64,000 bases of DNA from Alphaproteobacteria bacterium (GTDB lineage: Bacteria > Pseudomonadota > Alphaproteobacteria > CAAHEQ01 > UBA3637), in NCBI GenBank assembly GCA_017559525.1, contig JAFYRI010000009.1, forward strand, positions 90,858 to 154,857, given 5' to 3'. Positions within the stretch are counted from its first letter, which is position 1. Every line of letters begins with the position of its first letter. Of the stretch, positions 45,623 to 55,339 are shown piece after piece. The position numbers were made by a program, and so were the translations under genes. The notes beneath the pieces are model-generated. The model made no database searches. It was given only the letters and a program-made list of their open reading frames with translations, and was not told the origin of the DNA.

Positions 45623-47398
45623 TTATGCAGCATTACTTCTACTTTGATGCGAGGCATATTCATATCCCGTTTGTTTGTAGGCAGAATTGTTTCCTCGAGC
45701 ATATTGATCAATAAGATCTCTATTGGCATAAATTACTTGAGCCTCTTTTCTTGTAGTATTCAACTCTTGTATACTACGGGTAGCAGAAGCATAAAGAGGT
45801 TTGTAATCTGGAACCTGATATTTTTTAAGAGGACCAGATGCACTTTGTCCGGTTACTTTTGGCCGAAGGACATCTAAACCTTTTTTTCTAGTTTTAGGTT
45901 TTTGAGGTGCCGGTCCTTGAGGCGGCGTTGGCCCTTGAGGTGCCGGTCCTTGAGGTGCCGGTCCTTGAGGCGGCGTTGGCCCTTGAGGTGTCGGTCCTTG
46001 AGGCGGCGTTGGCCCTTGAGGTGCAGGTCCTTGTGGTGGTGTTGGCCCTTGAGGTGTCGGTCCTTGTGGTGGGATAATTGGTCCTTGAGGTGTAGGTCCT
46101 TGTGGTGGAGTTGCTCTTTCTACAATAGGTTTTCCATTGCGTAAAGGAACTTTTGGCTGCCCCTTCAAGTGATGAATGGCGTAAGATAAACCGATCGCCT
46201 CACGATTAATTTCATCTTGTGCAAATTCACGATGAGTGAAGTTTTCAATCATATTTTTATAATATGGATCTTCCTTGATGAATTTTTCACCATATTCACG
46301 GATTAATTGTTTTTGGTTATCTTTACAATCATTGATATTAACATACCCATATTGATCTGTTGGTAAGTCCTTTATGTTATCTTTGAGGTATTTATGTAAT
46401 TCTTCAGATGCAAAGACCCAATCACATTTGTGTTTGTGGAATTCAGCTTGAGATAAACCTTTCATCAACAATAATTGTTTATCATAGTCTTCTTTATCGT
46501 TTTGTGCAGCTTTTTTACGATTAATTTCTTCGTCTTTTTGGTGGAGCATACCTGCAATTGCCATTTCAGGAGCTAATTTCAAAAGTCCCCAGAATAATTC
46601 TTCAACCATTTCAGCGGGATCTTTTGCTTCATTAAAGCCACTCATACATTTGCGCCATGCATTTTTAAAGCGATCACTTAAATAAAAAGGTTGTGTTACA
46701 TATCTAGCTCTGAACATTTCTTCAGTAGCATAGATGCCTTCCATTTCATCGTTATCTTGTTGAGTATGGGTTGGTTGAGGAGCTTGCTCCCCTGCATTTT
46801 GTGCTGCATTTATGCCATTGTTGTTTCCCCCGTTTCCACCATTATTTATCGTTGGATTTTGATTTGGAGATAACGATGCTTGAGGAATCATATTATCCAA
46901 TCCTCTCGAGTTGATTTCACTTGCAGGAATAGTGGAGCTAATATCGTTATTTGCTGAAAAAGGACTATTGGGATCCATATTGTAATTCATGGTTTGACCA
47001 GGCATTTCGGCAATACCAGAAGTTGTTTGCGATGGTGTGCCAATATTATTCCCTTGAAAATCTCCAGAAAATGCACGGAATGAATCATTTGGATTTGAAT
47101 TGTAAAAGTCAAAATTCTGAGAGCTTGCCTCTTCATTCATGTTGGCACTCGCTTCTGTCATTTCGTTGGCTGGTTGTTGATATTGGGCAGCCATTTGTCT
47201 TTTGTAAGCTTCTTGTTGTGCTTCTTGTTTTTGTTGTTCTTCTAATTCACGATTGCTGACTTCATCTCCATCGCTTCCTCTTCTTAATATTTCTTCATAA
47301 AGTTCGCGATTTTTTCTGTCAGTTTCTTGCTGAACACGGGCAATGTTTTCACGTGTTTCTTGTTCTGCCTGAGCTTGCTTGAATTCTTCTTCATTCAT
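45623..47398 (-). CDS. coiled-coil/PQG-repeat protein, unknown
   Basis: 591 residues. The N-terminus is a Glu/Gln-rich coil (EEEFKQAQAEQETRENIARVQQ), then an Asn-rich disordered part, then a helical domain of ~150 residues (FKNAWRKCMSGFNEAKDPAEMVEELFWGL) and, at about 430-500, Pro-Gln-Gly repeats (PQGPTPPQGPAPQGP), then a basic tail ending in YEYASHQSRSN. No TM or signal, so it looks cytoplasmic and disordered. It is paired with a 2-kb distant giant gene of similar style; both may serve one structure. Confidence 0.7.
   Translation of the reverse strand: MNEEEFKQAQAEQETRENIARVQQETDRKNRELYEEILRRGSDGDEVSNRELEEQQKQEAQQEAYKRQMAAQYQQPANEMTEASANMNEEASSQNFDFYNSNPNDSFRAFSGDFQGNNIGTPSQTTSGIAEMPGQTMNYNMDPNSPFSANNDISSTIPASEINSRGLDNMIPQASLSPNQNPTINNGGNGGNNNGINAAQNAGEQAPQPTHTQQDNDEMEGIYATEEMFRARYVTQPFYLSDRFKNAWRKCMSGFNEAKDPAEMVEELFWGLLKLAPEMAIAGMLHQKDEEINRKKAAQNDKEDYDKQLLLMKGLSQAEFHKHKCDWVFASEELHKYLKDNIKDLPTDQYGYVNINDCKDNQKQLIREYGEKFIKEDPYYKNMIENFTHREFAQDEINREAIGLSYAIHHLKGQPKVPLRNGKPIVERATPPQGPTPQGPIIPPQGPTPQGPTPPQGPAPQGPTPPQGPTPQGPTPPQGPAPQGPAPQGPTPPQGPAPQKPKTRKKGLDVLRPKVTGQSASGPLKKYQVPDYKPLYASATRSIQELNTTRKEAQVIYANRDLIDQYARGNNSAYKQTGYEYASHQSRSNAA
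45900..46110 (-). repeat. PQG-coding imperfect repeat
   Basis: About a dozen degenerate copies of the CCxCAAGGxCCx codon pattern for PQGPTP/PQGPAP. GC-rich against the gene body. Confidence 0.8.
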
Positions 47399-47461
47399 GT
47401 GACACTCCTTTTTTCGTCAATATTTCTTATATTTTACTTTAAAAATGTACAAATGTCAAGA

Positions 47462-48097
47462 CTAGATAGATAATCTTTTTAAGAAATTTCCAATTTTTTG
47501 ATTTTCTTCAATCGCTTGTTTTGGAGTTAAAATTGTGTCTCCATTTTTGTTTGTTGTAATAATCGGGGAAAACCATCCAGGATTTGAAATTAAAATTTCC
47601 CACGCTTTTTTAGGGTCTTTTCGACACATATTAAGGTAGTTTCTTATTAATTGTTCACCATCGATAGCAAAATTATTCTCTTTTAATGGTTTTGCATATG
47701 CTTGAATTGTTGCTTTTTCGTTAGCTTCTTGTTGCTGTATTTGAAATAAAATTTCTTCAGCGTTTTGTCTGGCTTTTTCTGCGCGTTCGAATAAATTTTC
47801 TGCTTCCTCTTCGTTGGCAAAAGATAAGTATTCTAAAATTAAATTTTTCCAAAAAGGTTGGGTTGAATAATTTTTTTCAATTATTCCTAACGCATTTTTT
47901 ACTTCGATTTTATCGATATTTCTGATGCCCATTAAATATGAGATAACAGCGGATGTCTCGGAACGTACCTTGTTATAATCCATTGTATTTGCGGATAGAG
48001 TTGTGATGTCTATGGTCAAAGAAGGTGCTTCGGTTAAGACAGTGCGTTGCGCATAAAGTTTTTGATATATTGTGAATAATTTTTCTTTTGCACTCAT
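47462..48097 (-). CDS. helical protein of unknown function
   Basis: 211 residues, mainly alpha-helical (LFTIYQKLYAQRTVLT, AEEILFQIQQQEANEKATI), Lys/Glu-rich, no membrane segment. It contains LTPKQAIEENQKIGNFLKRL at its C-terminus. Not recognised. Lies between the PQG-repeat gene and the divergent secretion-type operon; may regulate or chaperone it. Confidence 0.6.
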   Translation of the reverse strand: MSAKEKLFTIYQKLYAQRTVLTEAPSLTIDITTLSANTMDYNKVRSETSAVISYLMGIRNIDKIEVKNALGIIEKNYSTQPFWKNLILEYLSFANEEEAENLFERAEKARQNAEEILFQIQQQEANEKATIQAYAKPLKENNFAIDGEQLIRNYLNMCRKDPKKAWEILISNPGWFSPIITTNKNGDTILTPKQAIEENQKIGNFLKRLSI

Positions 48098-48187
48098 ATT
48101 TTACTCCTTTTTTTTAAAAAACTGGAAGTAGTGTAGCATATTTTTTTTAATAAATTAACAAAAAAATATTTTTTTTTGAAAAAAGTA

Positions 48188-48196
48188 TGGTATAAT
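48188..48196 (+). promoter_or_regulatory. extended -10 promoter of the VirB6-like operon
   Basis: TGGTATAAT, a TG-N-TATAAT extended -10 with no good -35, 33 bases before the first gene's ATG. Confidence 0.6.
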
Positions 48197-48229
48197 AAAA
48201 TAAAAACATGTTTTTTAATGAGGTGTCCC

Positions 48230-50869
48230 ATGAAGAAAGTATCAATAATTTCTTTAGTTTTGATGTTGTGCACGGTATTTTCATTCGAGGCAATGGCTGA
48301 TGCGCCTAGTTTTTATGATACAATTCAAGATCTTGGAGCGGAATTTTGTTGGTTTTGTCCTATATTTGGTAGTTTGTTTGATGCAATGAATACAATTGCA
48401 ACTACAATAACAACAGAAATGGCAGACACTTTTATCGCACTGATGGGGGTTGCATTATTATTTTCTATTGGTTTTAAGGTGGCAAAAATGCTAACATCTT
48501 TACAAGCTGTAGACTTGATGCAATTTTTAACGGATATGTTCCGTCATTTGGGGCGGGCAATTATTGCGTTTTGTCTTTTGTACTTTTCATTGTCTATATT
48601 CACTTATCTCGTTTCTCCAGTTTTAACAATGTCTCTGTCTTTATCTACAACGATTTTGGAAACTGGAGGGTTTGTTGCTATAGAAACAAAGGCAACGCAA
48701 GAAGGTGGTATTCAAGTAAGTAATGTATGTGATGATGCGGATGCAAATGCTCAGCCTTTACTAGAACAAGAAGCTGAAGCTCTTAATCGTGGGGAACAAC
48801 CTCAACAGGCTTTTGCGCCAAGTGTTAAGGCTGCATTAATATGTATGTTTAGAACGATTGCTGCTTCATTGATTACAGGGATGGCAATTGGTGCGATGCT
48901 TTGGGTTTGTGGATGGTTTGATCTTACGTGGGGTTTTATTCCAAACTTTTTGGCTATTTTGGCGGGGGGTGCGATTTTATTTGGGCACTTACTGATTTTT
49001 ATAGCTGCGCCATTTAAATTTATTGATGGTATGATACGTATGGCATTTGTTTGTGCTTTAATGCCATTGTGGATTATTTTATGGGTATTCCCAGCAACAG
49101 TTGCTTATACAAAAAAAGCATGGGATATGTTCCTCAGTACATGTGCTATTTTTATGTGTATGTCTGTTGTATTAATTTTAGTTATCCATTTAATTAATGC
49201 CGCCTTACCTAGAGAAGTGGTTGATGACGTAGTGGAATATTTGGTTGATGGGGAGTTCCTAAAAGCCTTAGAGGTTTTAAAATTGGATGGCAAAAAATTG
49301 TTGGTTACACTCATTATGTGCGGTACTGGTTATAAAATGTTGGGAACTGCTACAACATTGGCATCCAGCTTTATTGGTTCTATTCCTAATTTGGGTGTTG
49401 GGGATCAAATGGCAAAAACCAGTGCTTCTCTTGCTCATCAAGCAAAAGGGGCGGGTGCTGCAGGGGCTATGATGCTTGGAAATGTCGGCAAAAATACATT
49501 GAATGCAATTAAGCCGGGATTGGGTGATAAGGTTGCCTCTGGTGTTAAGAACGCAGCGCCTCGTGTTGGAGCAGCTGTTTTAACTATGGGATATAGTGAA
49601 GCAGTCAGAATGGGGGCTAAGCTTGGTGGTGCCGCGGGTAAAAATCTTTTATCTCTTGGAAAAAGTGCTGTTAATTCTTATAAAAATAGATACGCGAATG
49701 CTCAAAGTCCGACAATGGGGGCTTCGGGTACCAATATGGGCGTTGATACAGCCGCAATGGGCTTTGTAGGCGATCAAACTCGTAGCGTGACCGAGAATAA
49801 TCGTTCAGTTACGCGTACAGATAAAAATTATCGTGATGCAGAAGGTAATAAACTAAGACAAACTTATGATGATAAGGGAAATTTAGTTGGAGAATCTTTG
49901 ACGCGTAAAGACGGTAGCACAATGACGAAAATCTATGGTAAGGATGGTAAAGTTCAGTTAGAAAGTGCAACGAATAAAAATGATAGTGTTGCATGGCAAA
50001 AAACATATGATAAGAATGGAACTGCAACTCTTTATCAAAATGATGAAAATGGAAAACGCGTTTCTGTAACTCGTCAAAAATTGGATGACAAAGGAAGAGT
50101 TCAATCTGAAGTTATAACAGATGTGGCGGGCAACAAAACAACGCGTACATTTGATGAGAAAGGTCATGTACGTTCCGAACAAATTAAGGGTGTTGATGGT
50201 CAAACCATATCGAAAACATATAATGAAAAAGAACAACTTACGAATGAAGTTCGTCGTGATAAAGACGGTCAAGGTCATAATGCAACCCATCGTTATGATG
50301 CCGACGGTAAATTTTATGGGACAGACTTTAAATTTACTAACGGTGATGAACAGGCTGTATTGTATAATGATAAAGGTCAGGTTACCGGAGTTACTCATAT
50401 GAAAAAGGATGGTTCCGGTTGGGAAGCCGAATACCAAAATGGTGAGGTCGTTAAAACAGTTAATTACGATAAGGAAGGTAGAGTTGAAACTACAACTATT
50501 CGTGATGAAAAAGAAACACATCGAGAAAGTGTAGAACGTGAAGTTGTACATGAAAAAGAAAATTCTGGTACAGATACTGCTTCAAGAACAACAGTAGAAA
50601 CATCTGTATCAAGCGCTTCTTCACATGCTGCAGAAACACCAGCATCCAGTTCTTCCGCATCATCATCATCTTCTTCTTCCGCAGGATCATCTGCAGGAAA
50701 AGCTTCTGAAGCGAAAAAAGATGATTCTAAGCTTGAAAGTCAAATAAAAGAGGCTAAGAGTCTCGCAGAGAGTGCAAAACAAGAGGCAGAAAATGCTAAG
50801 TTAGCAGCTCAACTTGCTGCATCTCAGGCACATCAAAAAACAAAAGATGAAAAAGATAAAAATAAATAG
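48230..50869 (+). CDS. VirB6/TrbL-like membrane protein with YD-like C-terminal repeats
   Basis: 879 residues from ATG 48230 (GAGGTG ahead). Signal-like start (VSIISLVLMLCTVFSFEAMA), then CWFC at 40-43 and six or so hydrophobic segments, with the shared FPATVAYTKKAW segment. Membrane part ends near residue 400. An Ala/Gly-rich stretch follows and then about 12 imperfect repeats of the type YDxxGxxxxx, as in YD/RHS or MORN-like proteins (RKDGSTMTKIYGKDGK). A Ser/Ala-rich and coiled-coil tail closes the chain. VirB6-family proteins are inner-membrane channel parts of type IV secretion. First of three paralogues. The repeat tail is not usual for VirB6. Confidence 0.78.
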   Translation: MKKVSIISLVLMLCTVFSFEAMADAPSFYDTIQDLGAEFCWFCPIFGSLFDAMNTIATTITTEMADTFIALMGVALLFSIGFKVAKMLTSLQAVDLMQFLTDMFRHLGRAIIAFCLLYFSLSIFTYLVSPVLTMSLSLSTTILETGGFVAIETKATQEGGIQVSNVCDDADANAQPLLEQEAEALNRGEQPQQAFAPSVKAALICMFRTIAASLITGMAIGAMLWVCGWFDLTWGFIPNFLAILAGGAILFGHLLIFIAAPFKFIDGMIRMAFVCALMPLWIILWVFPATVAYTKKAWDMFLSTCAIFMCMSVVLILVIHLINAALPREVVDDVVEYLVDGEFLKALEVLKLDGKKLLVTLIMCGTGYKMLGTATTLASSFIGSIPNLGVGDQMAKTSASLAHQAKGAGAAGAMMLGNVGKNTLNAIKPGLGDKVASGVKNAAPRVGAAVLTMGYSEAVRMGAKLGGAAGKNLLSLGKSAVNSYKNRYANAQSPTMGASGTNMGVDTAAMGFVGDQTRSVTENNRSVTRTDKNYRDAEGNKLRQTYDDKGNLVGESLTRKDGSTMTKIYGKDGKVQLESATNKNDSVAWQKTYDKNGTATLYQNDENGKRVSVTRQKLDDKGRVQSEVITDVAGNKTTRTFDEKGHVRSEQIKGVDGQTISKTYNEKEQLTNEVRRDKDGQGHNATHRYDADGKFYGTDFKFTNGDEQAVLYNDKGQVTGVTHMKKDGSGWEAEYQNGEVVKTVNYDKEGRVETTTIRDEKETHRESVEREVVHEKENSGTDTASRTTVETSVSSASSHAAETPASSSSASSSSSSSAGSSAGKASEAKKDDSKLESQIKEAKSLAESAKQEAENAKLAAQLAASQAHQKTKDEKDKNK

Positions 50870-50893
50870 TAATCTTAATAAGGAGATTGTCTG

Positions 50894-52363
50894 ATGATTA
50901 TGTGGTTCAAACAACATAACAAGCTAATATCTAGCATACTAAGGATAGGTATGCTGGTAGTTTTGTTGTTTGTATTGACTGGATGTTCAGAGGAAGGGAC
51001 AGAACCTGAGGATATGAGAGCCACAGTTGAAAATTGTTGGCCGTGTACGATGTATAAGGTTATTTTTGAAACAATTAATCAATTGGTTTTGCAACTTTAT
51101 AATGATCTTGTTCCAAAAGCGATGGGATTATTGGGGATTGGTGTATTGTTCTGGTTGGCATTCAGAACTGGTAAGATGGTGGTTTCTTTGTATGAACCGG
51201 ATTTGAATGAGTATGTTCAATCAGTTAAAACAATATTGTTTAAAGCGATATTAGTATCGGCTGTATTGTTGGTTGGAGACAATTTTATTTGTTTCATTTC
51301 TATGGTTTTGGAACCACCAATGTTGACTATTTCATATTTCTCATCTGCGTTGTTACAAACTTCTATTGATAGTTTGGCTGTTACTTTGCCTCAGGAATTT
51401 ATTAATATACCTGCAGCACAATGTCAAGTGTTTACAGAGGAGGTAGCATTATATTTACAACGTATGGTATATCAAATTTATGCTTCATTGAATGCGGGGA
51501 TCAGTTTTGGGTGGAGTCTGGTTCGAACAACTAATTTTGTTTGTATGATTATGGGATTGTTTGTGGTCATACCGACCTTTTTCTTATTGTCATTAATATT
51601 TCCATTGATGTTTGCTGATAGTTTTGTGCGCTTGGGAGCATCAATAGTCCTTTCTCCATTTTTATTTGTCGCTTGGGTATTCCCTGCAACAAAAAATATG
51701 TTAAAATCATTATGGGATGTGGCTTTCGGTTCCATGATTACTATGATGATAGGGTGTATTTATATCACATTAGCAATTAATGTTATGCAAGTTTTTCAGG
51801 AAAGTTCTGAAAGTTTAAAAGGAATTTTTTCGGAGGCTCGTCAATTAGCTGATCCAAATTTGTCTTTAGCTGTTCGACGTATGTCAACCGAAGCCGTCAG
51901 TTTTATGGTTTTAATTTTTATTATATTGAAATTCCATAAATCTGTAACAGAAGTTGCGGGTTATTTGGGTGGAGATAGCACTAAATCTTCCGTTGTTGCT
52001 GTTCTCGGTGGAATTAAACAATTAGCTATTAGTGCTGCCATGATTGCAGTTGGTGCAGTTATGGCATATTGTGGTATTCCTGGTGGTACTAAATTGATGA
52101 AAGCAGGTGCACAGCGTATTAAAGATCAAATGGCCGAAGGTGCAAAGAATATTGCTTCTGATTCCGGTGGATCTGGAGATGCAACTGGCGGAGGTGGTGT
52201 GATATCTGCTGTCAAAGGCGCCTACAGTGGTGGTGATGATAAAGACAGTGGTAAAGGTGATGATAAAAGTGGTGACGATAAAGGTAGTAGTAAAGGAGAT
52301 GCTGGAACAGCTGATAAGGGTGGAGGTTCTGGTGAGAATAAAGGTAGTGAAGATAAAAAGTAA
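50894..52363 (+). CDS. VirB6/TrbL-like lipoprotein-type membrane protein
   Basis: 489 residues. A lipobox-like LTGC (residues 28-31) follows a hydrophobic start, then CWPC at 48-51 and a series of membrane helices. Same core as its neighbours: LIFPLMFADSFVRLGASIVLSPFLFVAWVFPATKNMLKSLWD. The tail is Asp/Lys/Gly-rich and probably disordered. Likely one of three inner-membrane channel paralogues of a type IV-like secretion machine. Ribosome site AAGGAG. If the lipobox works it would place the N-terminus outside the inner membrane. Confidence 0.78.
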   Translation: MIMWFKQHNKLISSILRIGMLVVLLFVLTGCSEEGTEPEDMRATVENCWPCTMYKVIFETINQLVLQLYNDLVPKAMGLLGIGVLFWLAFRTGKMVVSLYEPDLNEYVQSVKTILFKAILVSAVLLVGDNFICFISMVLEPPMLTISYFSSALLQTSIDSLAVTLPQEFINIPAAQCQVFTEEVALYLQRMVYQIYASLNAGISFGWSLVRTTNFVCMIMGLFVVIPTFFLLSLIFPLMFADSFVRLGASIVLSPFLFVAWVFPATKNMLKSLWDVAFGSMITMMIGCIYITLAINVMQVFQESSESLKGIFSEARQLADPNLSLAVRRMSTEAVSFMVLIFIILKFHKSVTEVAGYLGGDSTKSSVVAVLGGIKQLAISAAMIAVGAVMAYCGIPGGTKLMKAGAQRIKDQMAEGAKNIASDSGGSGDATGGGGVISAVKGAYSGGDDKDSGKGDDKSGDDKGSSKGDAGTADKGGGSGENKGSEDKK

Positions 52364-52418
52364 AGTGAGTGCATCATTGATATAGATGGTGTTGGGATTA
52401 ACAAAAAAAGGGTAAAGT

Positions 52419-55106
52419 ATGATGAAAATATTGCGTCATTTTATGGAATTAGTCGTTATGGCCCTTATGATATCTATTTTGTATTATGTCGAGATAGATA
52501 GTGTTTTGCCATATATTTTACCTGTTACAATTATTGGTGTTGTAAGTATTTTACTTTTTGCCTTTATTTTATTCAAAAATCGAGGTTGGATGAGCGTCAT
52601 TATTTTGTTAATTTCAATGGTATTTATGACAAATCCGACTTTTGCAGCTTATCAAAAACTAGAATGTGGTGGGCAACATAATGGTAAAAGTAGTGCCGAA
52701 ATGATTTTAAGTGGCTCTGCAGGGGGAGTTCTTTCTGGGGGATTACAAGCAGCGCAAGATGAATTGACCAATGGTAACTTGTTCACAGATGAATTTGACA
52801 ATGATAATATTAAAGCTTGTGTATTAATTAATATTATTGCCATTGGTGATGAATTATGTGGTCAACCTAAAGATTGTGAAGGAGAATATGATCCACAAAT
52901 GCGTCAAAATGCCGTGTATGCAAAAGAAAATTATTTGCGTATGAGTTCTGATACAGTTGGTGATGATGTGGATAATCATGATTGGATAGAAGATGGCGCG
53001 GCATCTTATGGCGAAGAATCTCGAGTTAATAAAGAATATCAGAGATTGAGGGCCGATGGAAAAGATGCAGATGATGTATTTCATTGTATTGATGACTATA
53101 TTGAACATTGTGCTTGTGTTGATAAGAAAAAAGAGGCAAATTGTCGTACGATTGCTCAAACAGTTGCAAAAAATTCGCAAGAATGTTGGGTTTGTTCTAT
53201 TGTGGATGCCGTTTTATTAGCTTCTCAAAAAATTGCGCTAAGTGCCTATGTGTTGTTGAAAGATTTTGCAATCGGATTGTTGGGGGTAATGTTCTTATTC
53301 TGGTTGGCTGTAAAGGTTCTGCAACTTCTTGGTACTTTTGGATATGGTGATCACAATAGTTTCTTTACTGAGTTATTGTTCCGCAGTATTACGGTTATGA
53401 TTGCGGCAGCTATTTTGTATGCGCCAATGACTGAGCTATATCGTATTGTTGTTTCTCCATTTATTATGGCTACGGCTGGTTTTACGGAGGAAATAAGTAA
53501 TGCTGTTTTGTCTGATTATGAAACAGATGAAAATGGAGAGGTGAAGGCTACTTTTTATGATAAGGTAAAAGAAGCGGCTGGCATTGTTGTTACATCAACA
53601 GATCCAAAGCAAAATTGTATGCAACATTGTACGAATATGTTGGATGAAAATTTCACTTACACAGAAGAGCAACGGCGTCTTATGAGGGGAAAATTTGCCA
53701 GTGATAAGGTGCCTAATCCTGAAACAATTGATGCTCAATCTTACAGTGCATTATTGTGTTTAACGTGTCGTGTTTATAATCAACTGGTTCCGTTTACAGC
53801 AATTGGTGAAAGAATGACATGTTATGCTTATGCAACGGCATTTGATGCGTGGTATTTACCATGGCCAATTCCGAATTTTGCTTACTTGTTGTTGGGATTT
53901 GCTTTTATTGTTATATTTACAATATTAACAATGTTTATCGCGTTTTACATTATAGATATTGTATTAAAATTATCGTTTATTATTGTTTTAACACCATTAT
54001 TTGTTGTAGCATGGGCTTTCCCAATTTCTAGAGAATATACAACAAAAGCATGGAACTTAATCTTATATTCTTTATGGGAGTTTATAGGTGTTGCCGTAAC
54101 GGTAGCCATTATCATGGTTTTGGTAGTGCATGCCTTGAGTTCTTTACCTGGTGATGGAGATATCATGGGAAAGGTTGTCAGAGCTATGACAGAGGATAAT
54201 GTTGTTGCTTTGTTCGGACTAATGGGGGGAAGTGGACCTTGGACATTTTTGAAATTAGTTGTTATTATGCTAATGGGAATAAAAATGATTACCAGTTCTG
54301 GTGCCGTTGTGTCTACTTTATCTGGTATTTCTCCAGGAATTACAGGTGTTGCAATGAGTACGTTGCAAGGTGTTGTGCAAGGAGCTATATCTGTGGCTGG
54401 TGTCTCAGTTGCTGCAGCTGGTAAAGCCGGGGGTAAGGCTGCTAATAAGTTAAAAGGGAAAGTTGCTGGTAAATTAGCTGATATTTCAAAATCTCGTAAT
54501 TCTACAAAAGGGCGTTTTGGTGGTAATAAAACAACAAATACACGTCAAGCGGCTTCAAAAGGAATTAACGATTTCTCTGCAAAAAGTCGTCAGGCTGGAA
54601 CATCTGTTTCTGGAGCTGGTGAACGCATGAAGGAACGTGGCAAACAAATGTCGAATGCGGGACGTGAAATGGCTTCAAAAGGTGGCTTTAAGCGTACAGT
54701 TAAAGGTAATTTGATGCGAGCAAGTGGCGCTATTCAAAGTATGGCGGGATCTATGGTTAATCCGATTGCTAAAGGTGTTGGCAGTATGATGAATAAAGCG
54801 GGTAATGCGGTGGCAAATGTTGTTGATAAATCAGGTGCTGCAAAAGCATTGCAAAAGAGTGGTGATGCAGCTCAACACAGAAAAGAAGCCGCCTTGCGTG
54901 CAGATCCAGCAGCTGCAGCTCAACGAGAAGCTGGTTATAAAAATCTCTCTGCTGGATTTAGTATGATTGCTCAAGGGAAGGGTAATCCTGTTGAGGCATT
55001 AGCAAAAATTTGTAAAGGTGGTGCAAGTGTTATTGCTTCCAAAGCAAGACGTGGTATGAATCAGGTAATGCGTAACAGTAAACGAAATGGTAATCGTAAA
55101 AGTTAA
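52419..55106 (+). CDS. VirB6/TrbL-like membrane protein, third paralogue
   Basis: 895 residues. Two N-terminal TM segments (VVMALMISILYYVEI, LPYILPVTIIGVVSILLFAFIL), then a ~180-residue extracytoplasmic domain with several Cys, CWVC at 256-259, and the core shared with the other two, including FIIVLTPLFVVAWAFPISREYTTKAWN. The tail is Lys/Ala/Gly-rich and basic. It is the largest member and adds a Cys-rich ectodomain. Inner-membrane secretion channel role is inferred from the family. Confidence 0.78.
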   Translation: MMKILRHFMELVVMALMISILYYVEIDSVLPYILPVTIIGVVSILLFAFILFKNRGWMSVIILLISMVFMTNPTFAAYQKLECGGQHNGKSSAEMILSGSAGGVLSGGLQAAQDELTNGNLFTDEFDNDNIKACVLINIIAIGDELCGQPKDCEGEYDPQMRQNAVYAKENYLRMSSDTVGDDVDNHDWIEDGAASYGEESRVNKEYQRLRADGKDADDVFHCIDDYIEHCACVDKKKEANCRTIAQTVAKNSQECWVCSIVDAVLLASQKIALSAYVLLKDFAIGLLGVMFLFWLAVKVLQLLGTFGYGDHNSFFTELLFRSITVMIAAAILYAPMTELYRIVVSPFIMATAGFTEEISNAVLSDYETDENGEVKATFYDKVKEAAGIVVTSTDPKQNCMQHCTNMLDENFTYTEEQRRLMRGKFASDKVPNPETIDAQSYSALLCLTCRVYNQLVPFTAIGERMTCYAYATAFDAWYLPWPIPNFAYLLLGFAFIVIFTILTMFIAFYIIDIVLKLSFIIVLTPLFVVAWAFPISREYTTKAWNLILYSLWEFIGVAVTVAIIMVLVVHALSSLPGDGDIMGKVVRAMTEDNVVALFGLMGGSGPWTFLKLVVIMLMGIKMITSSGAVVSTLSGISPGITGVAMSTLQGVVQGAISVAGVSVAAAGKAGGKAANKLKGKVAGKLADISKSRNSTKGRFGGNKTTNTRQAASKGINDFSAKSRQAGTSVSGAGERMKERGKQMSNAGREMASKGGFKRTVKGNLMRASGAIQSMAGSMVNPIAKGVGSMMNKAGNAVANVVDKSGAAKALQKSGDAAQHRKEAALRADPAAAAQREAGYKNLSAGFSMIAQGKGNPVEALAKICKGGASVIASKARRGMNQVMRNSKRNGNRKS

Positions 55107-55130
55107 TTTTTGATTATATTTTGTTGGTAT

Positions 55131-55168
55131 TTACCCCTCTCATTTATTTTATTATGTGAGAGGGGTAA
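55131..55168 (+). terminator. hairpin after the third VirB6-like gene
   Basis: TTACCCCTCTCA / TGAGAGGGGTAA, 12-bp perfect stem, 14-base loop, no strong T run. Perhaps attenuates between the VirB6-like genes and the regulator. Confidence 0.6.
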
Positions 55169-55339
55169 TTATTACAACAGATGATTTTTTCCATATAATA
55201 TTATTATTTATTATCTATAAAATCTTATAAAAATAAAAAAAGTACAAAAAAAATCATTTTTTTTCATTTTGTCTATTTTCTTAAAAAGTTTTTTGGTGTA
55301 TAGTGATACCAGAATGTTATTTTTTTAAGGAGATAAGTT

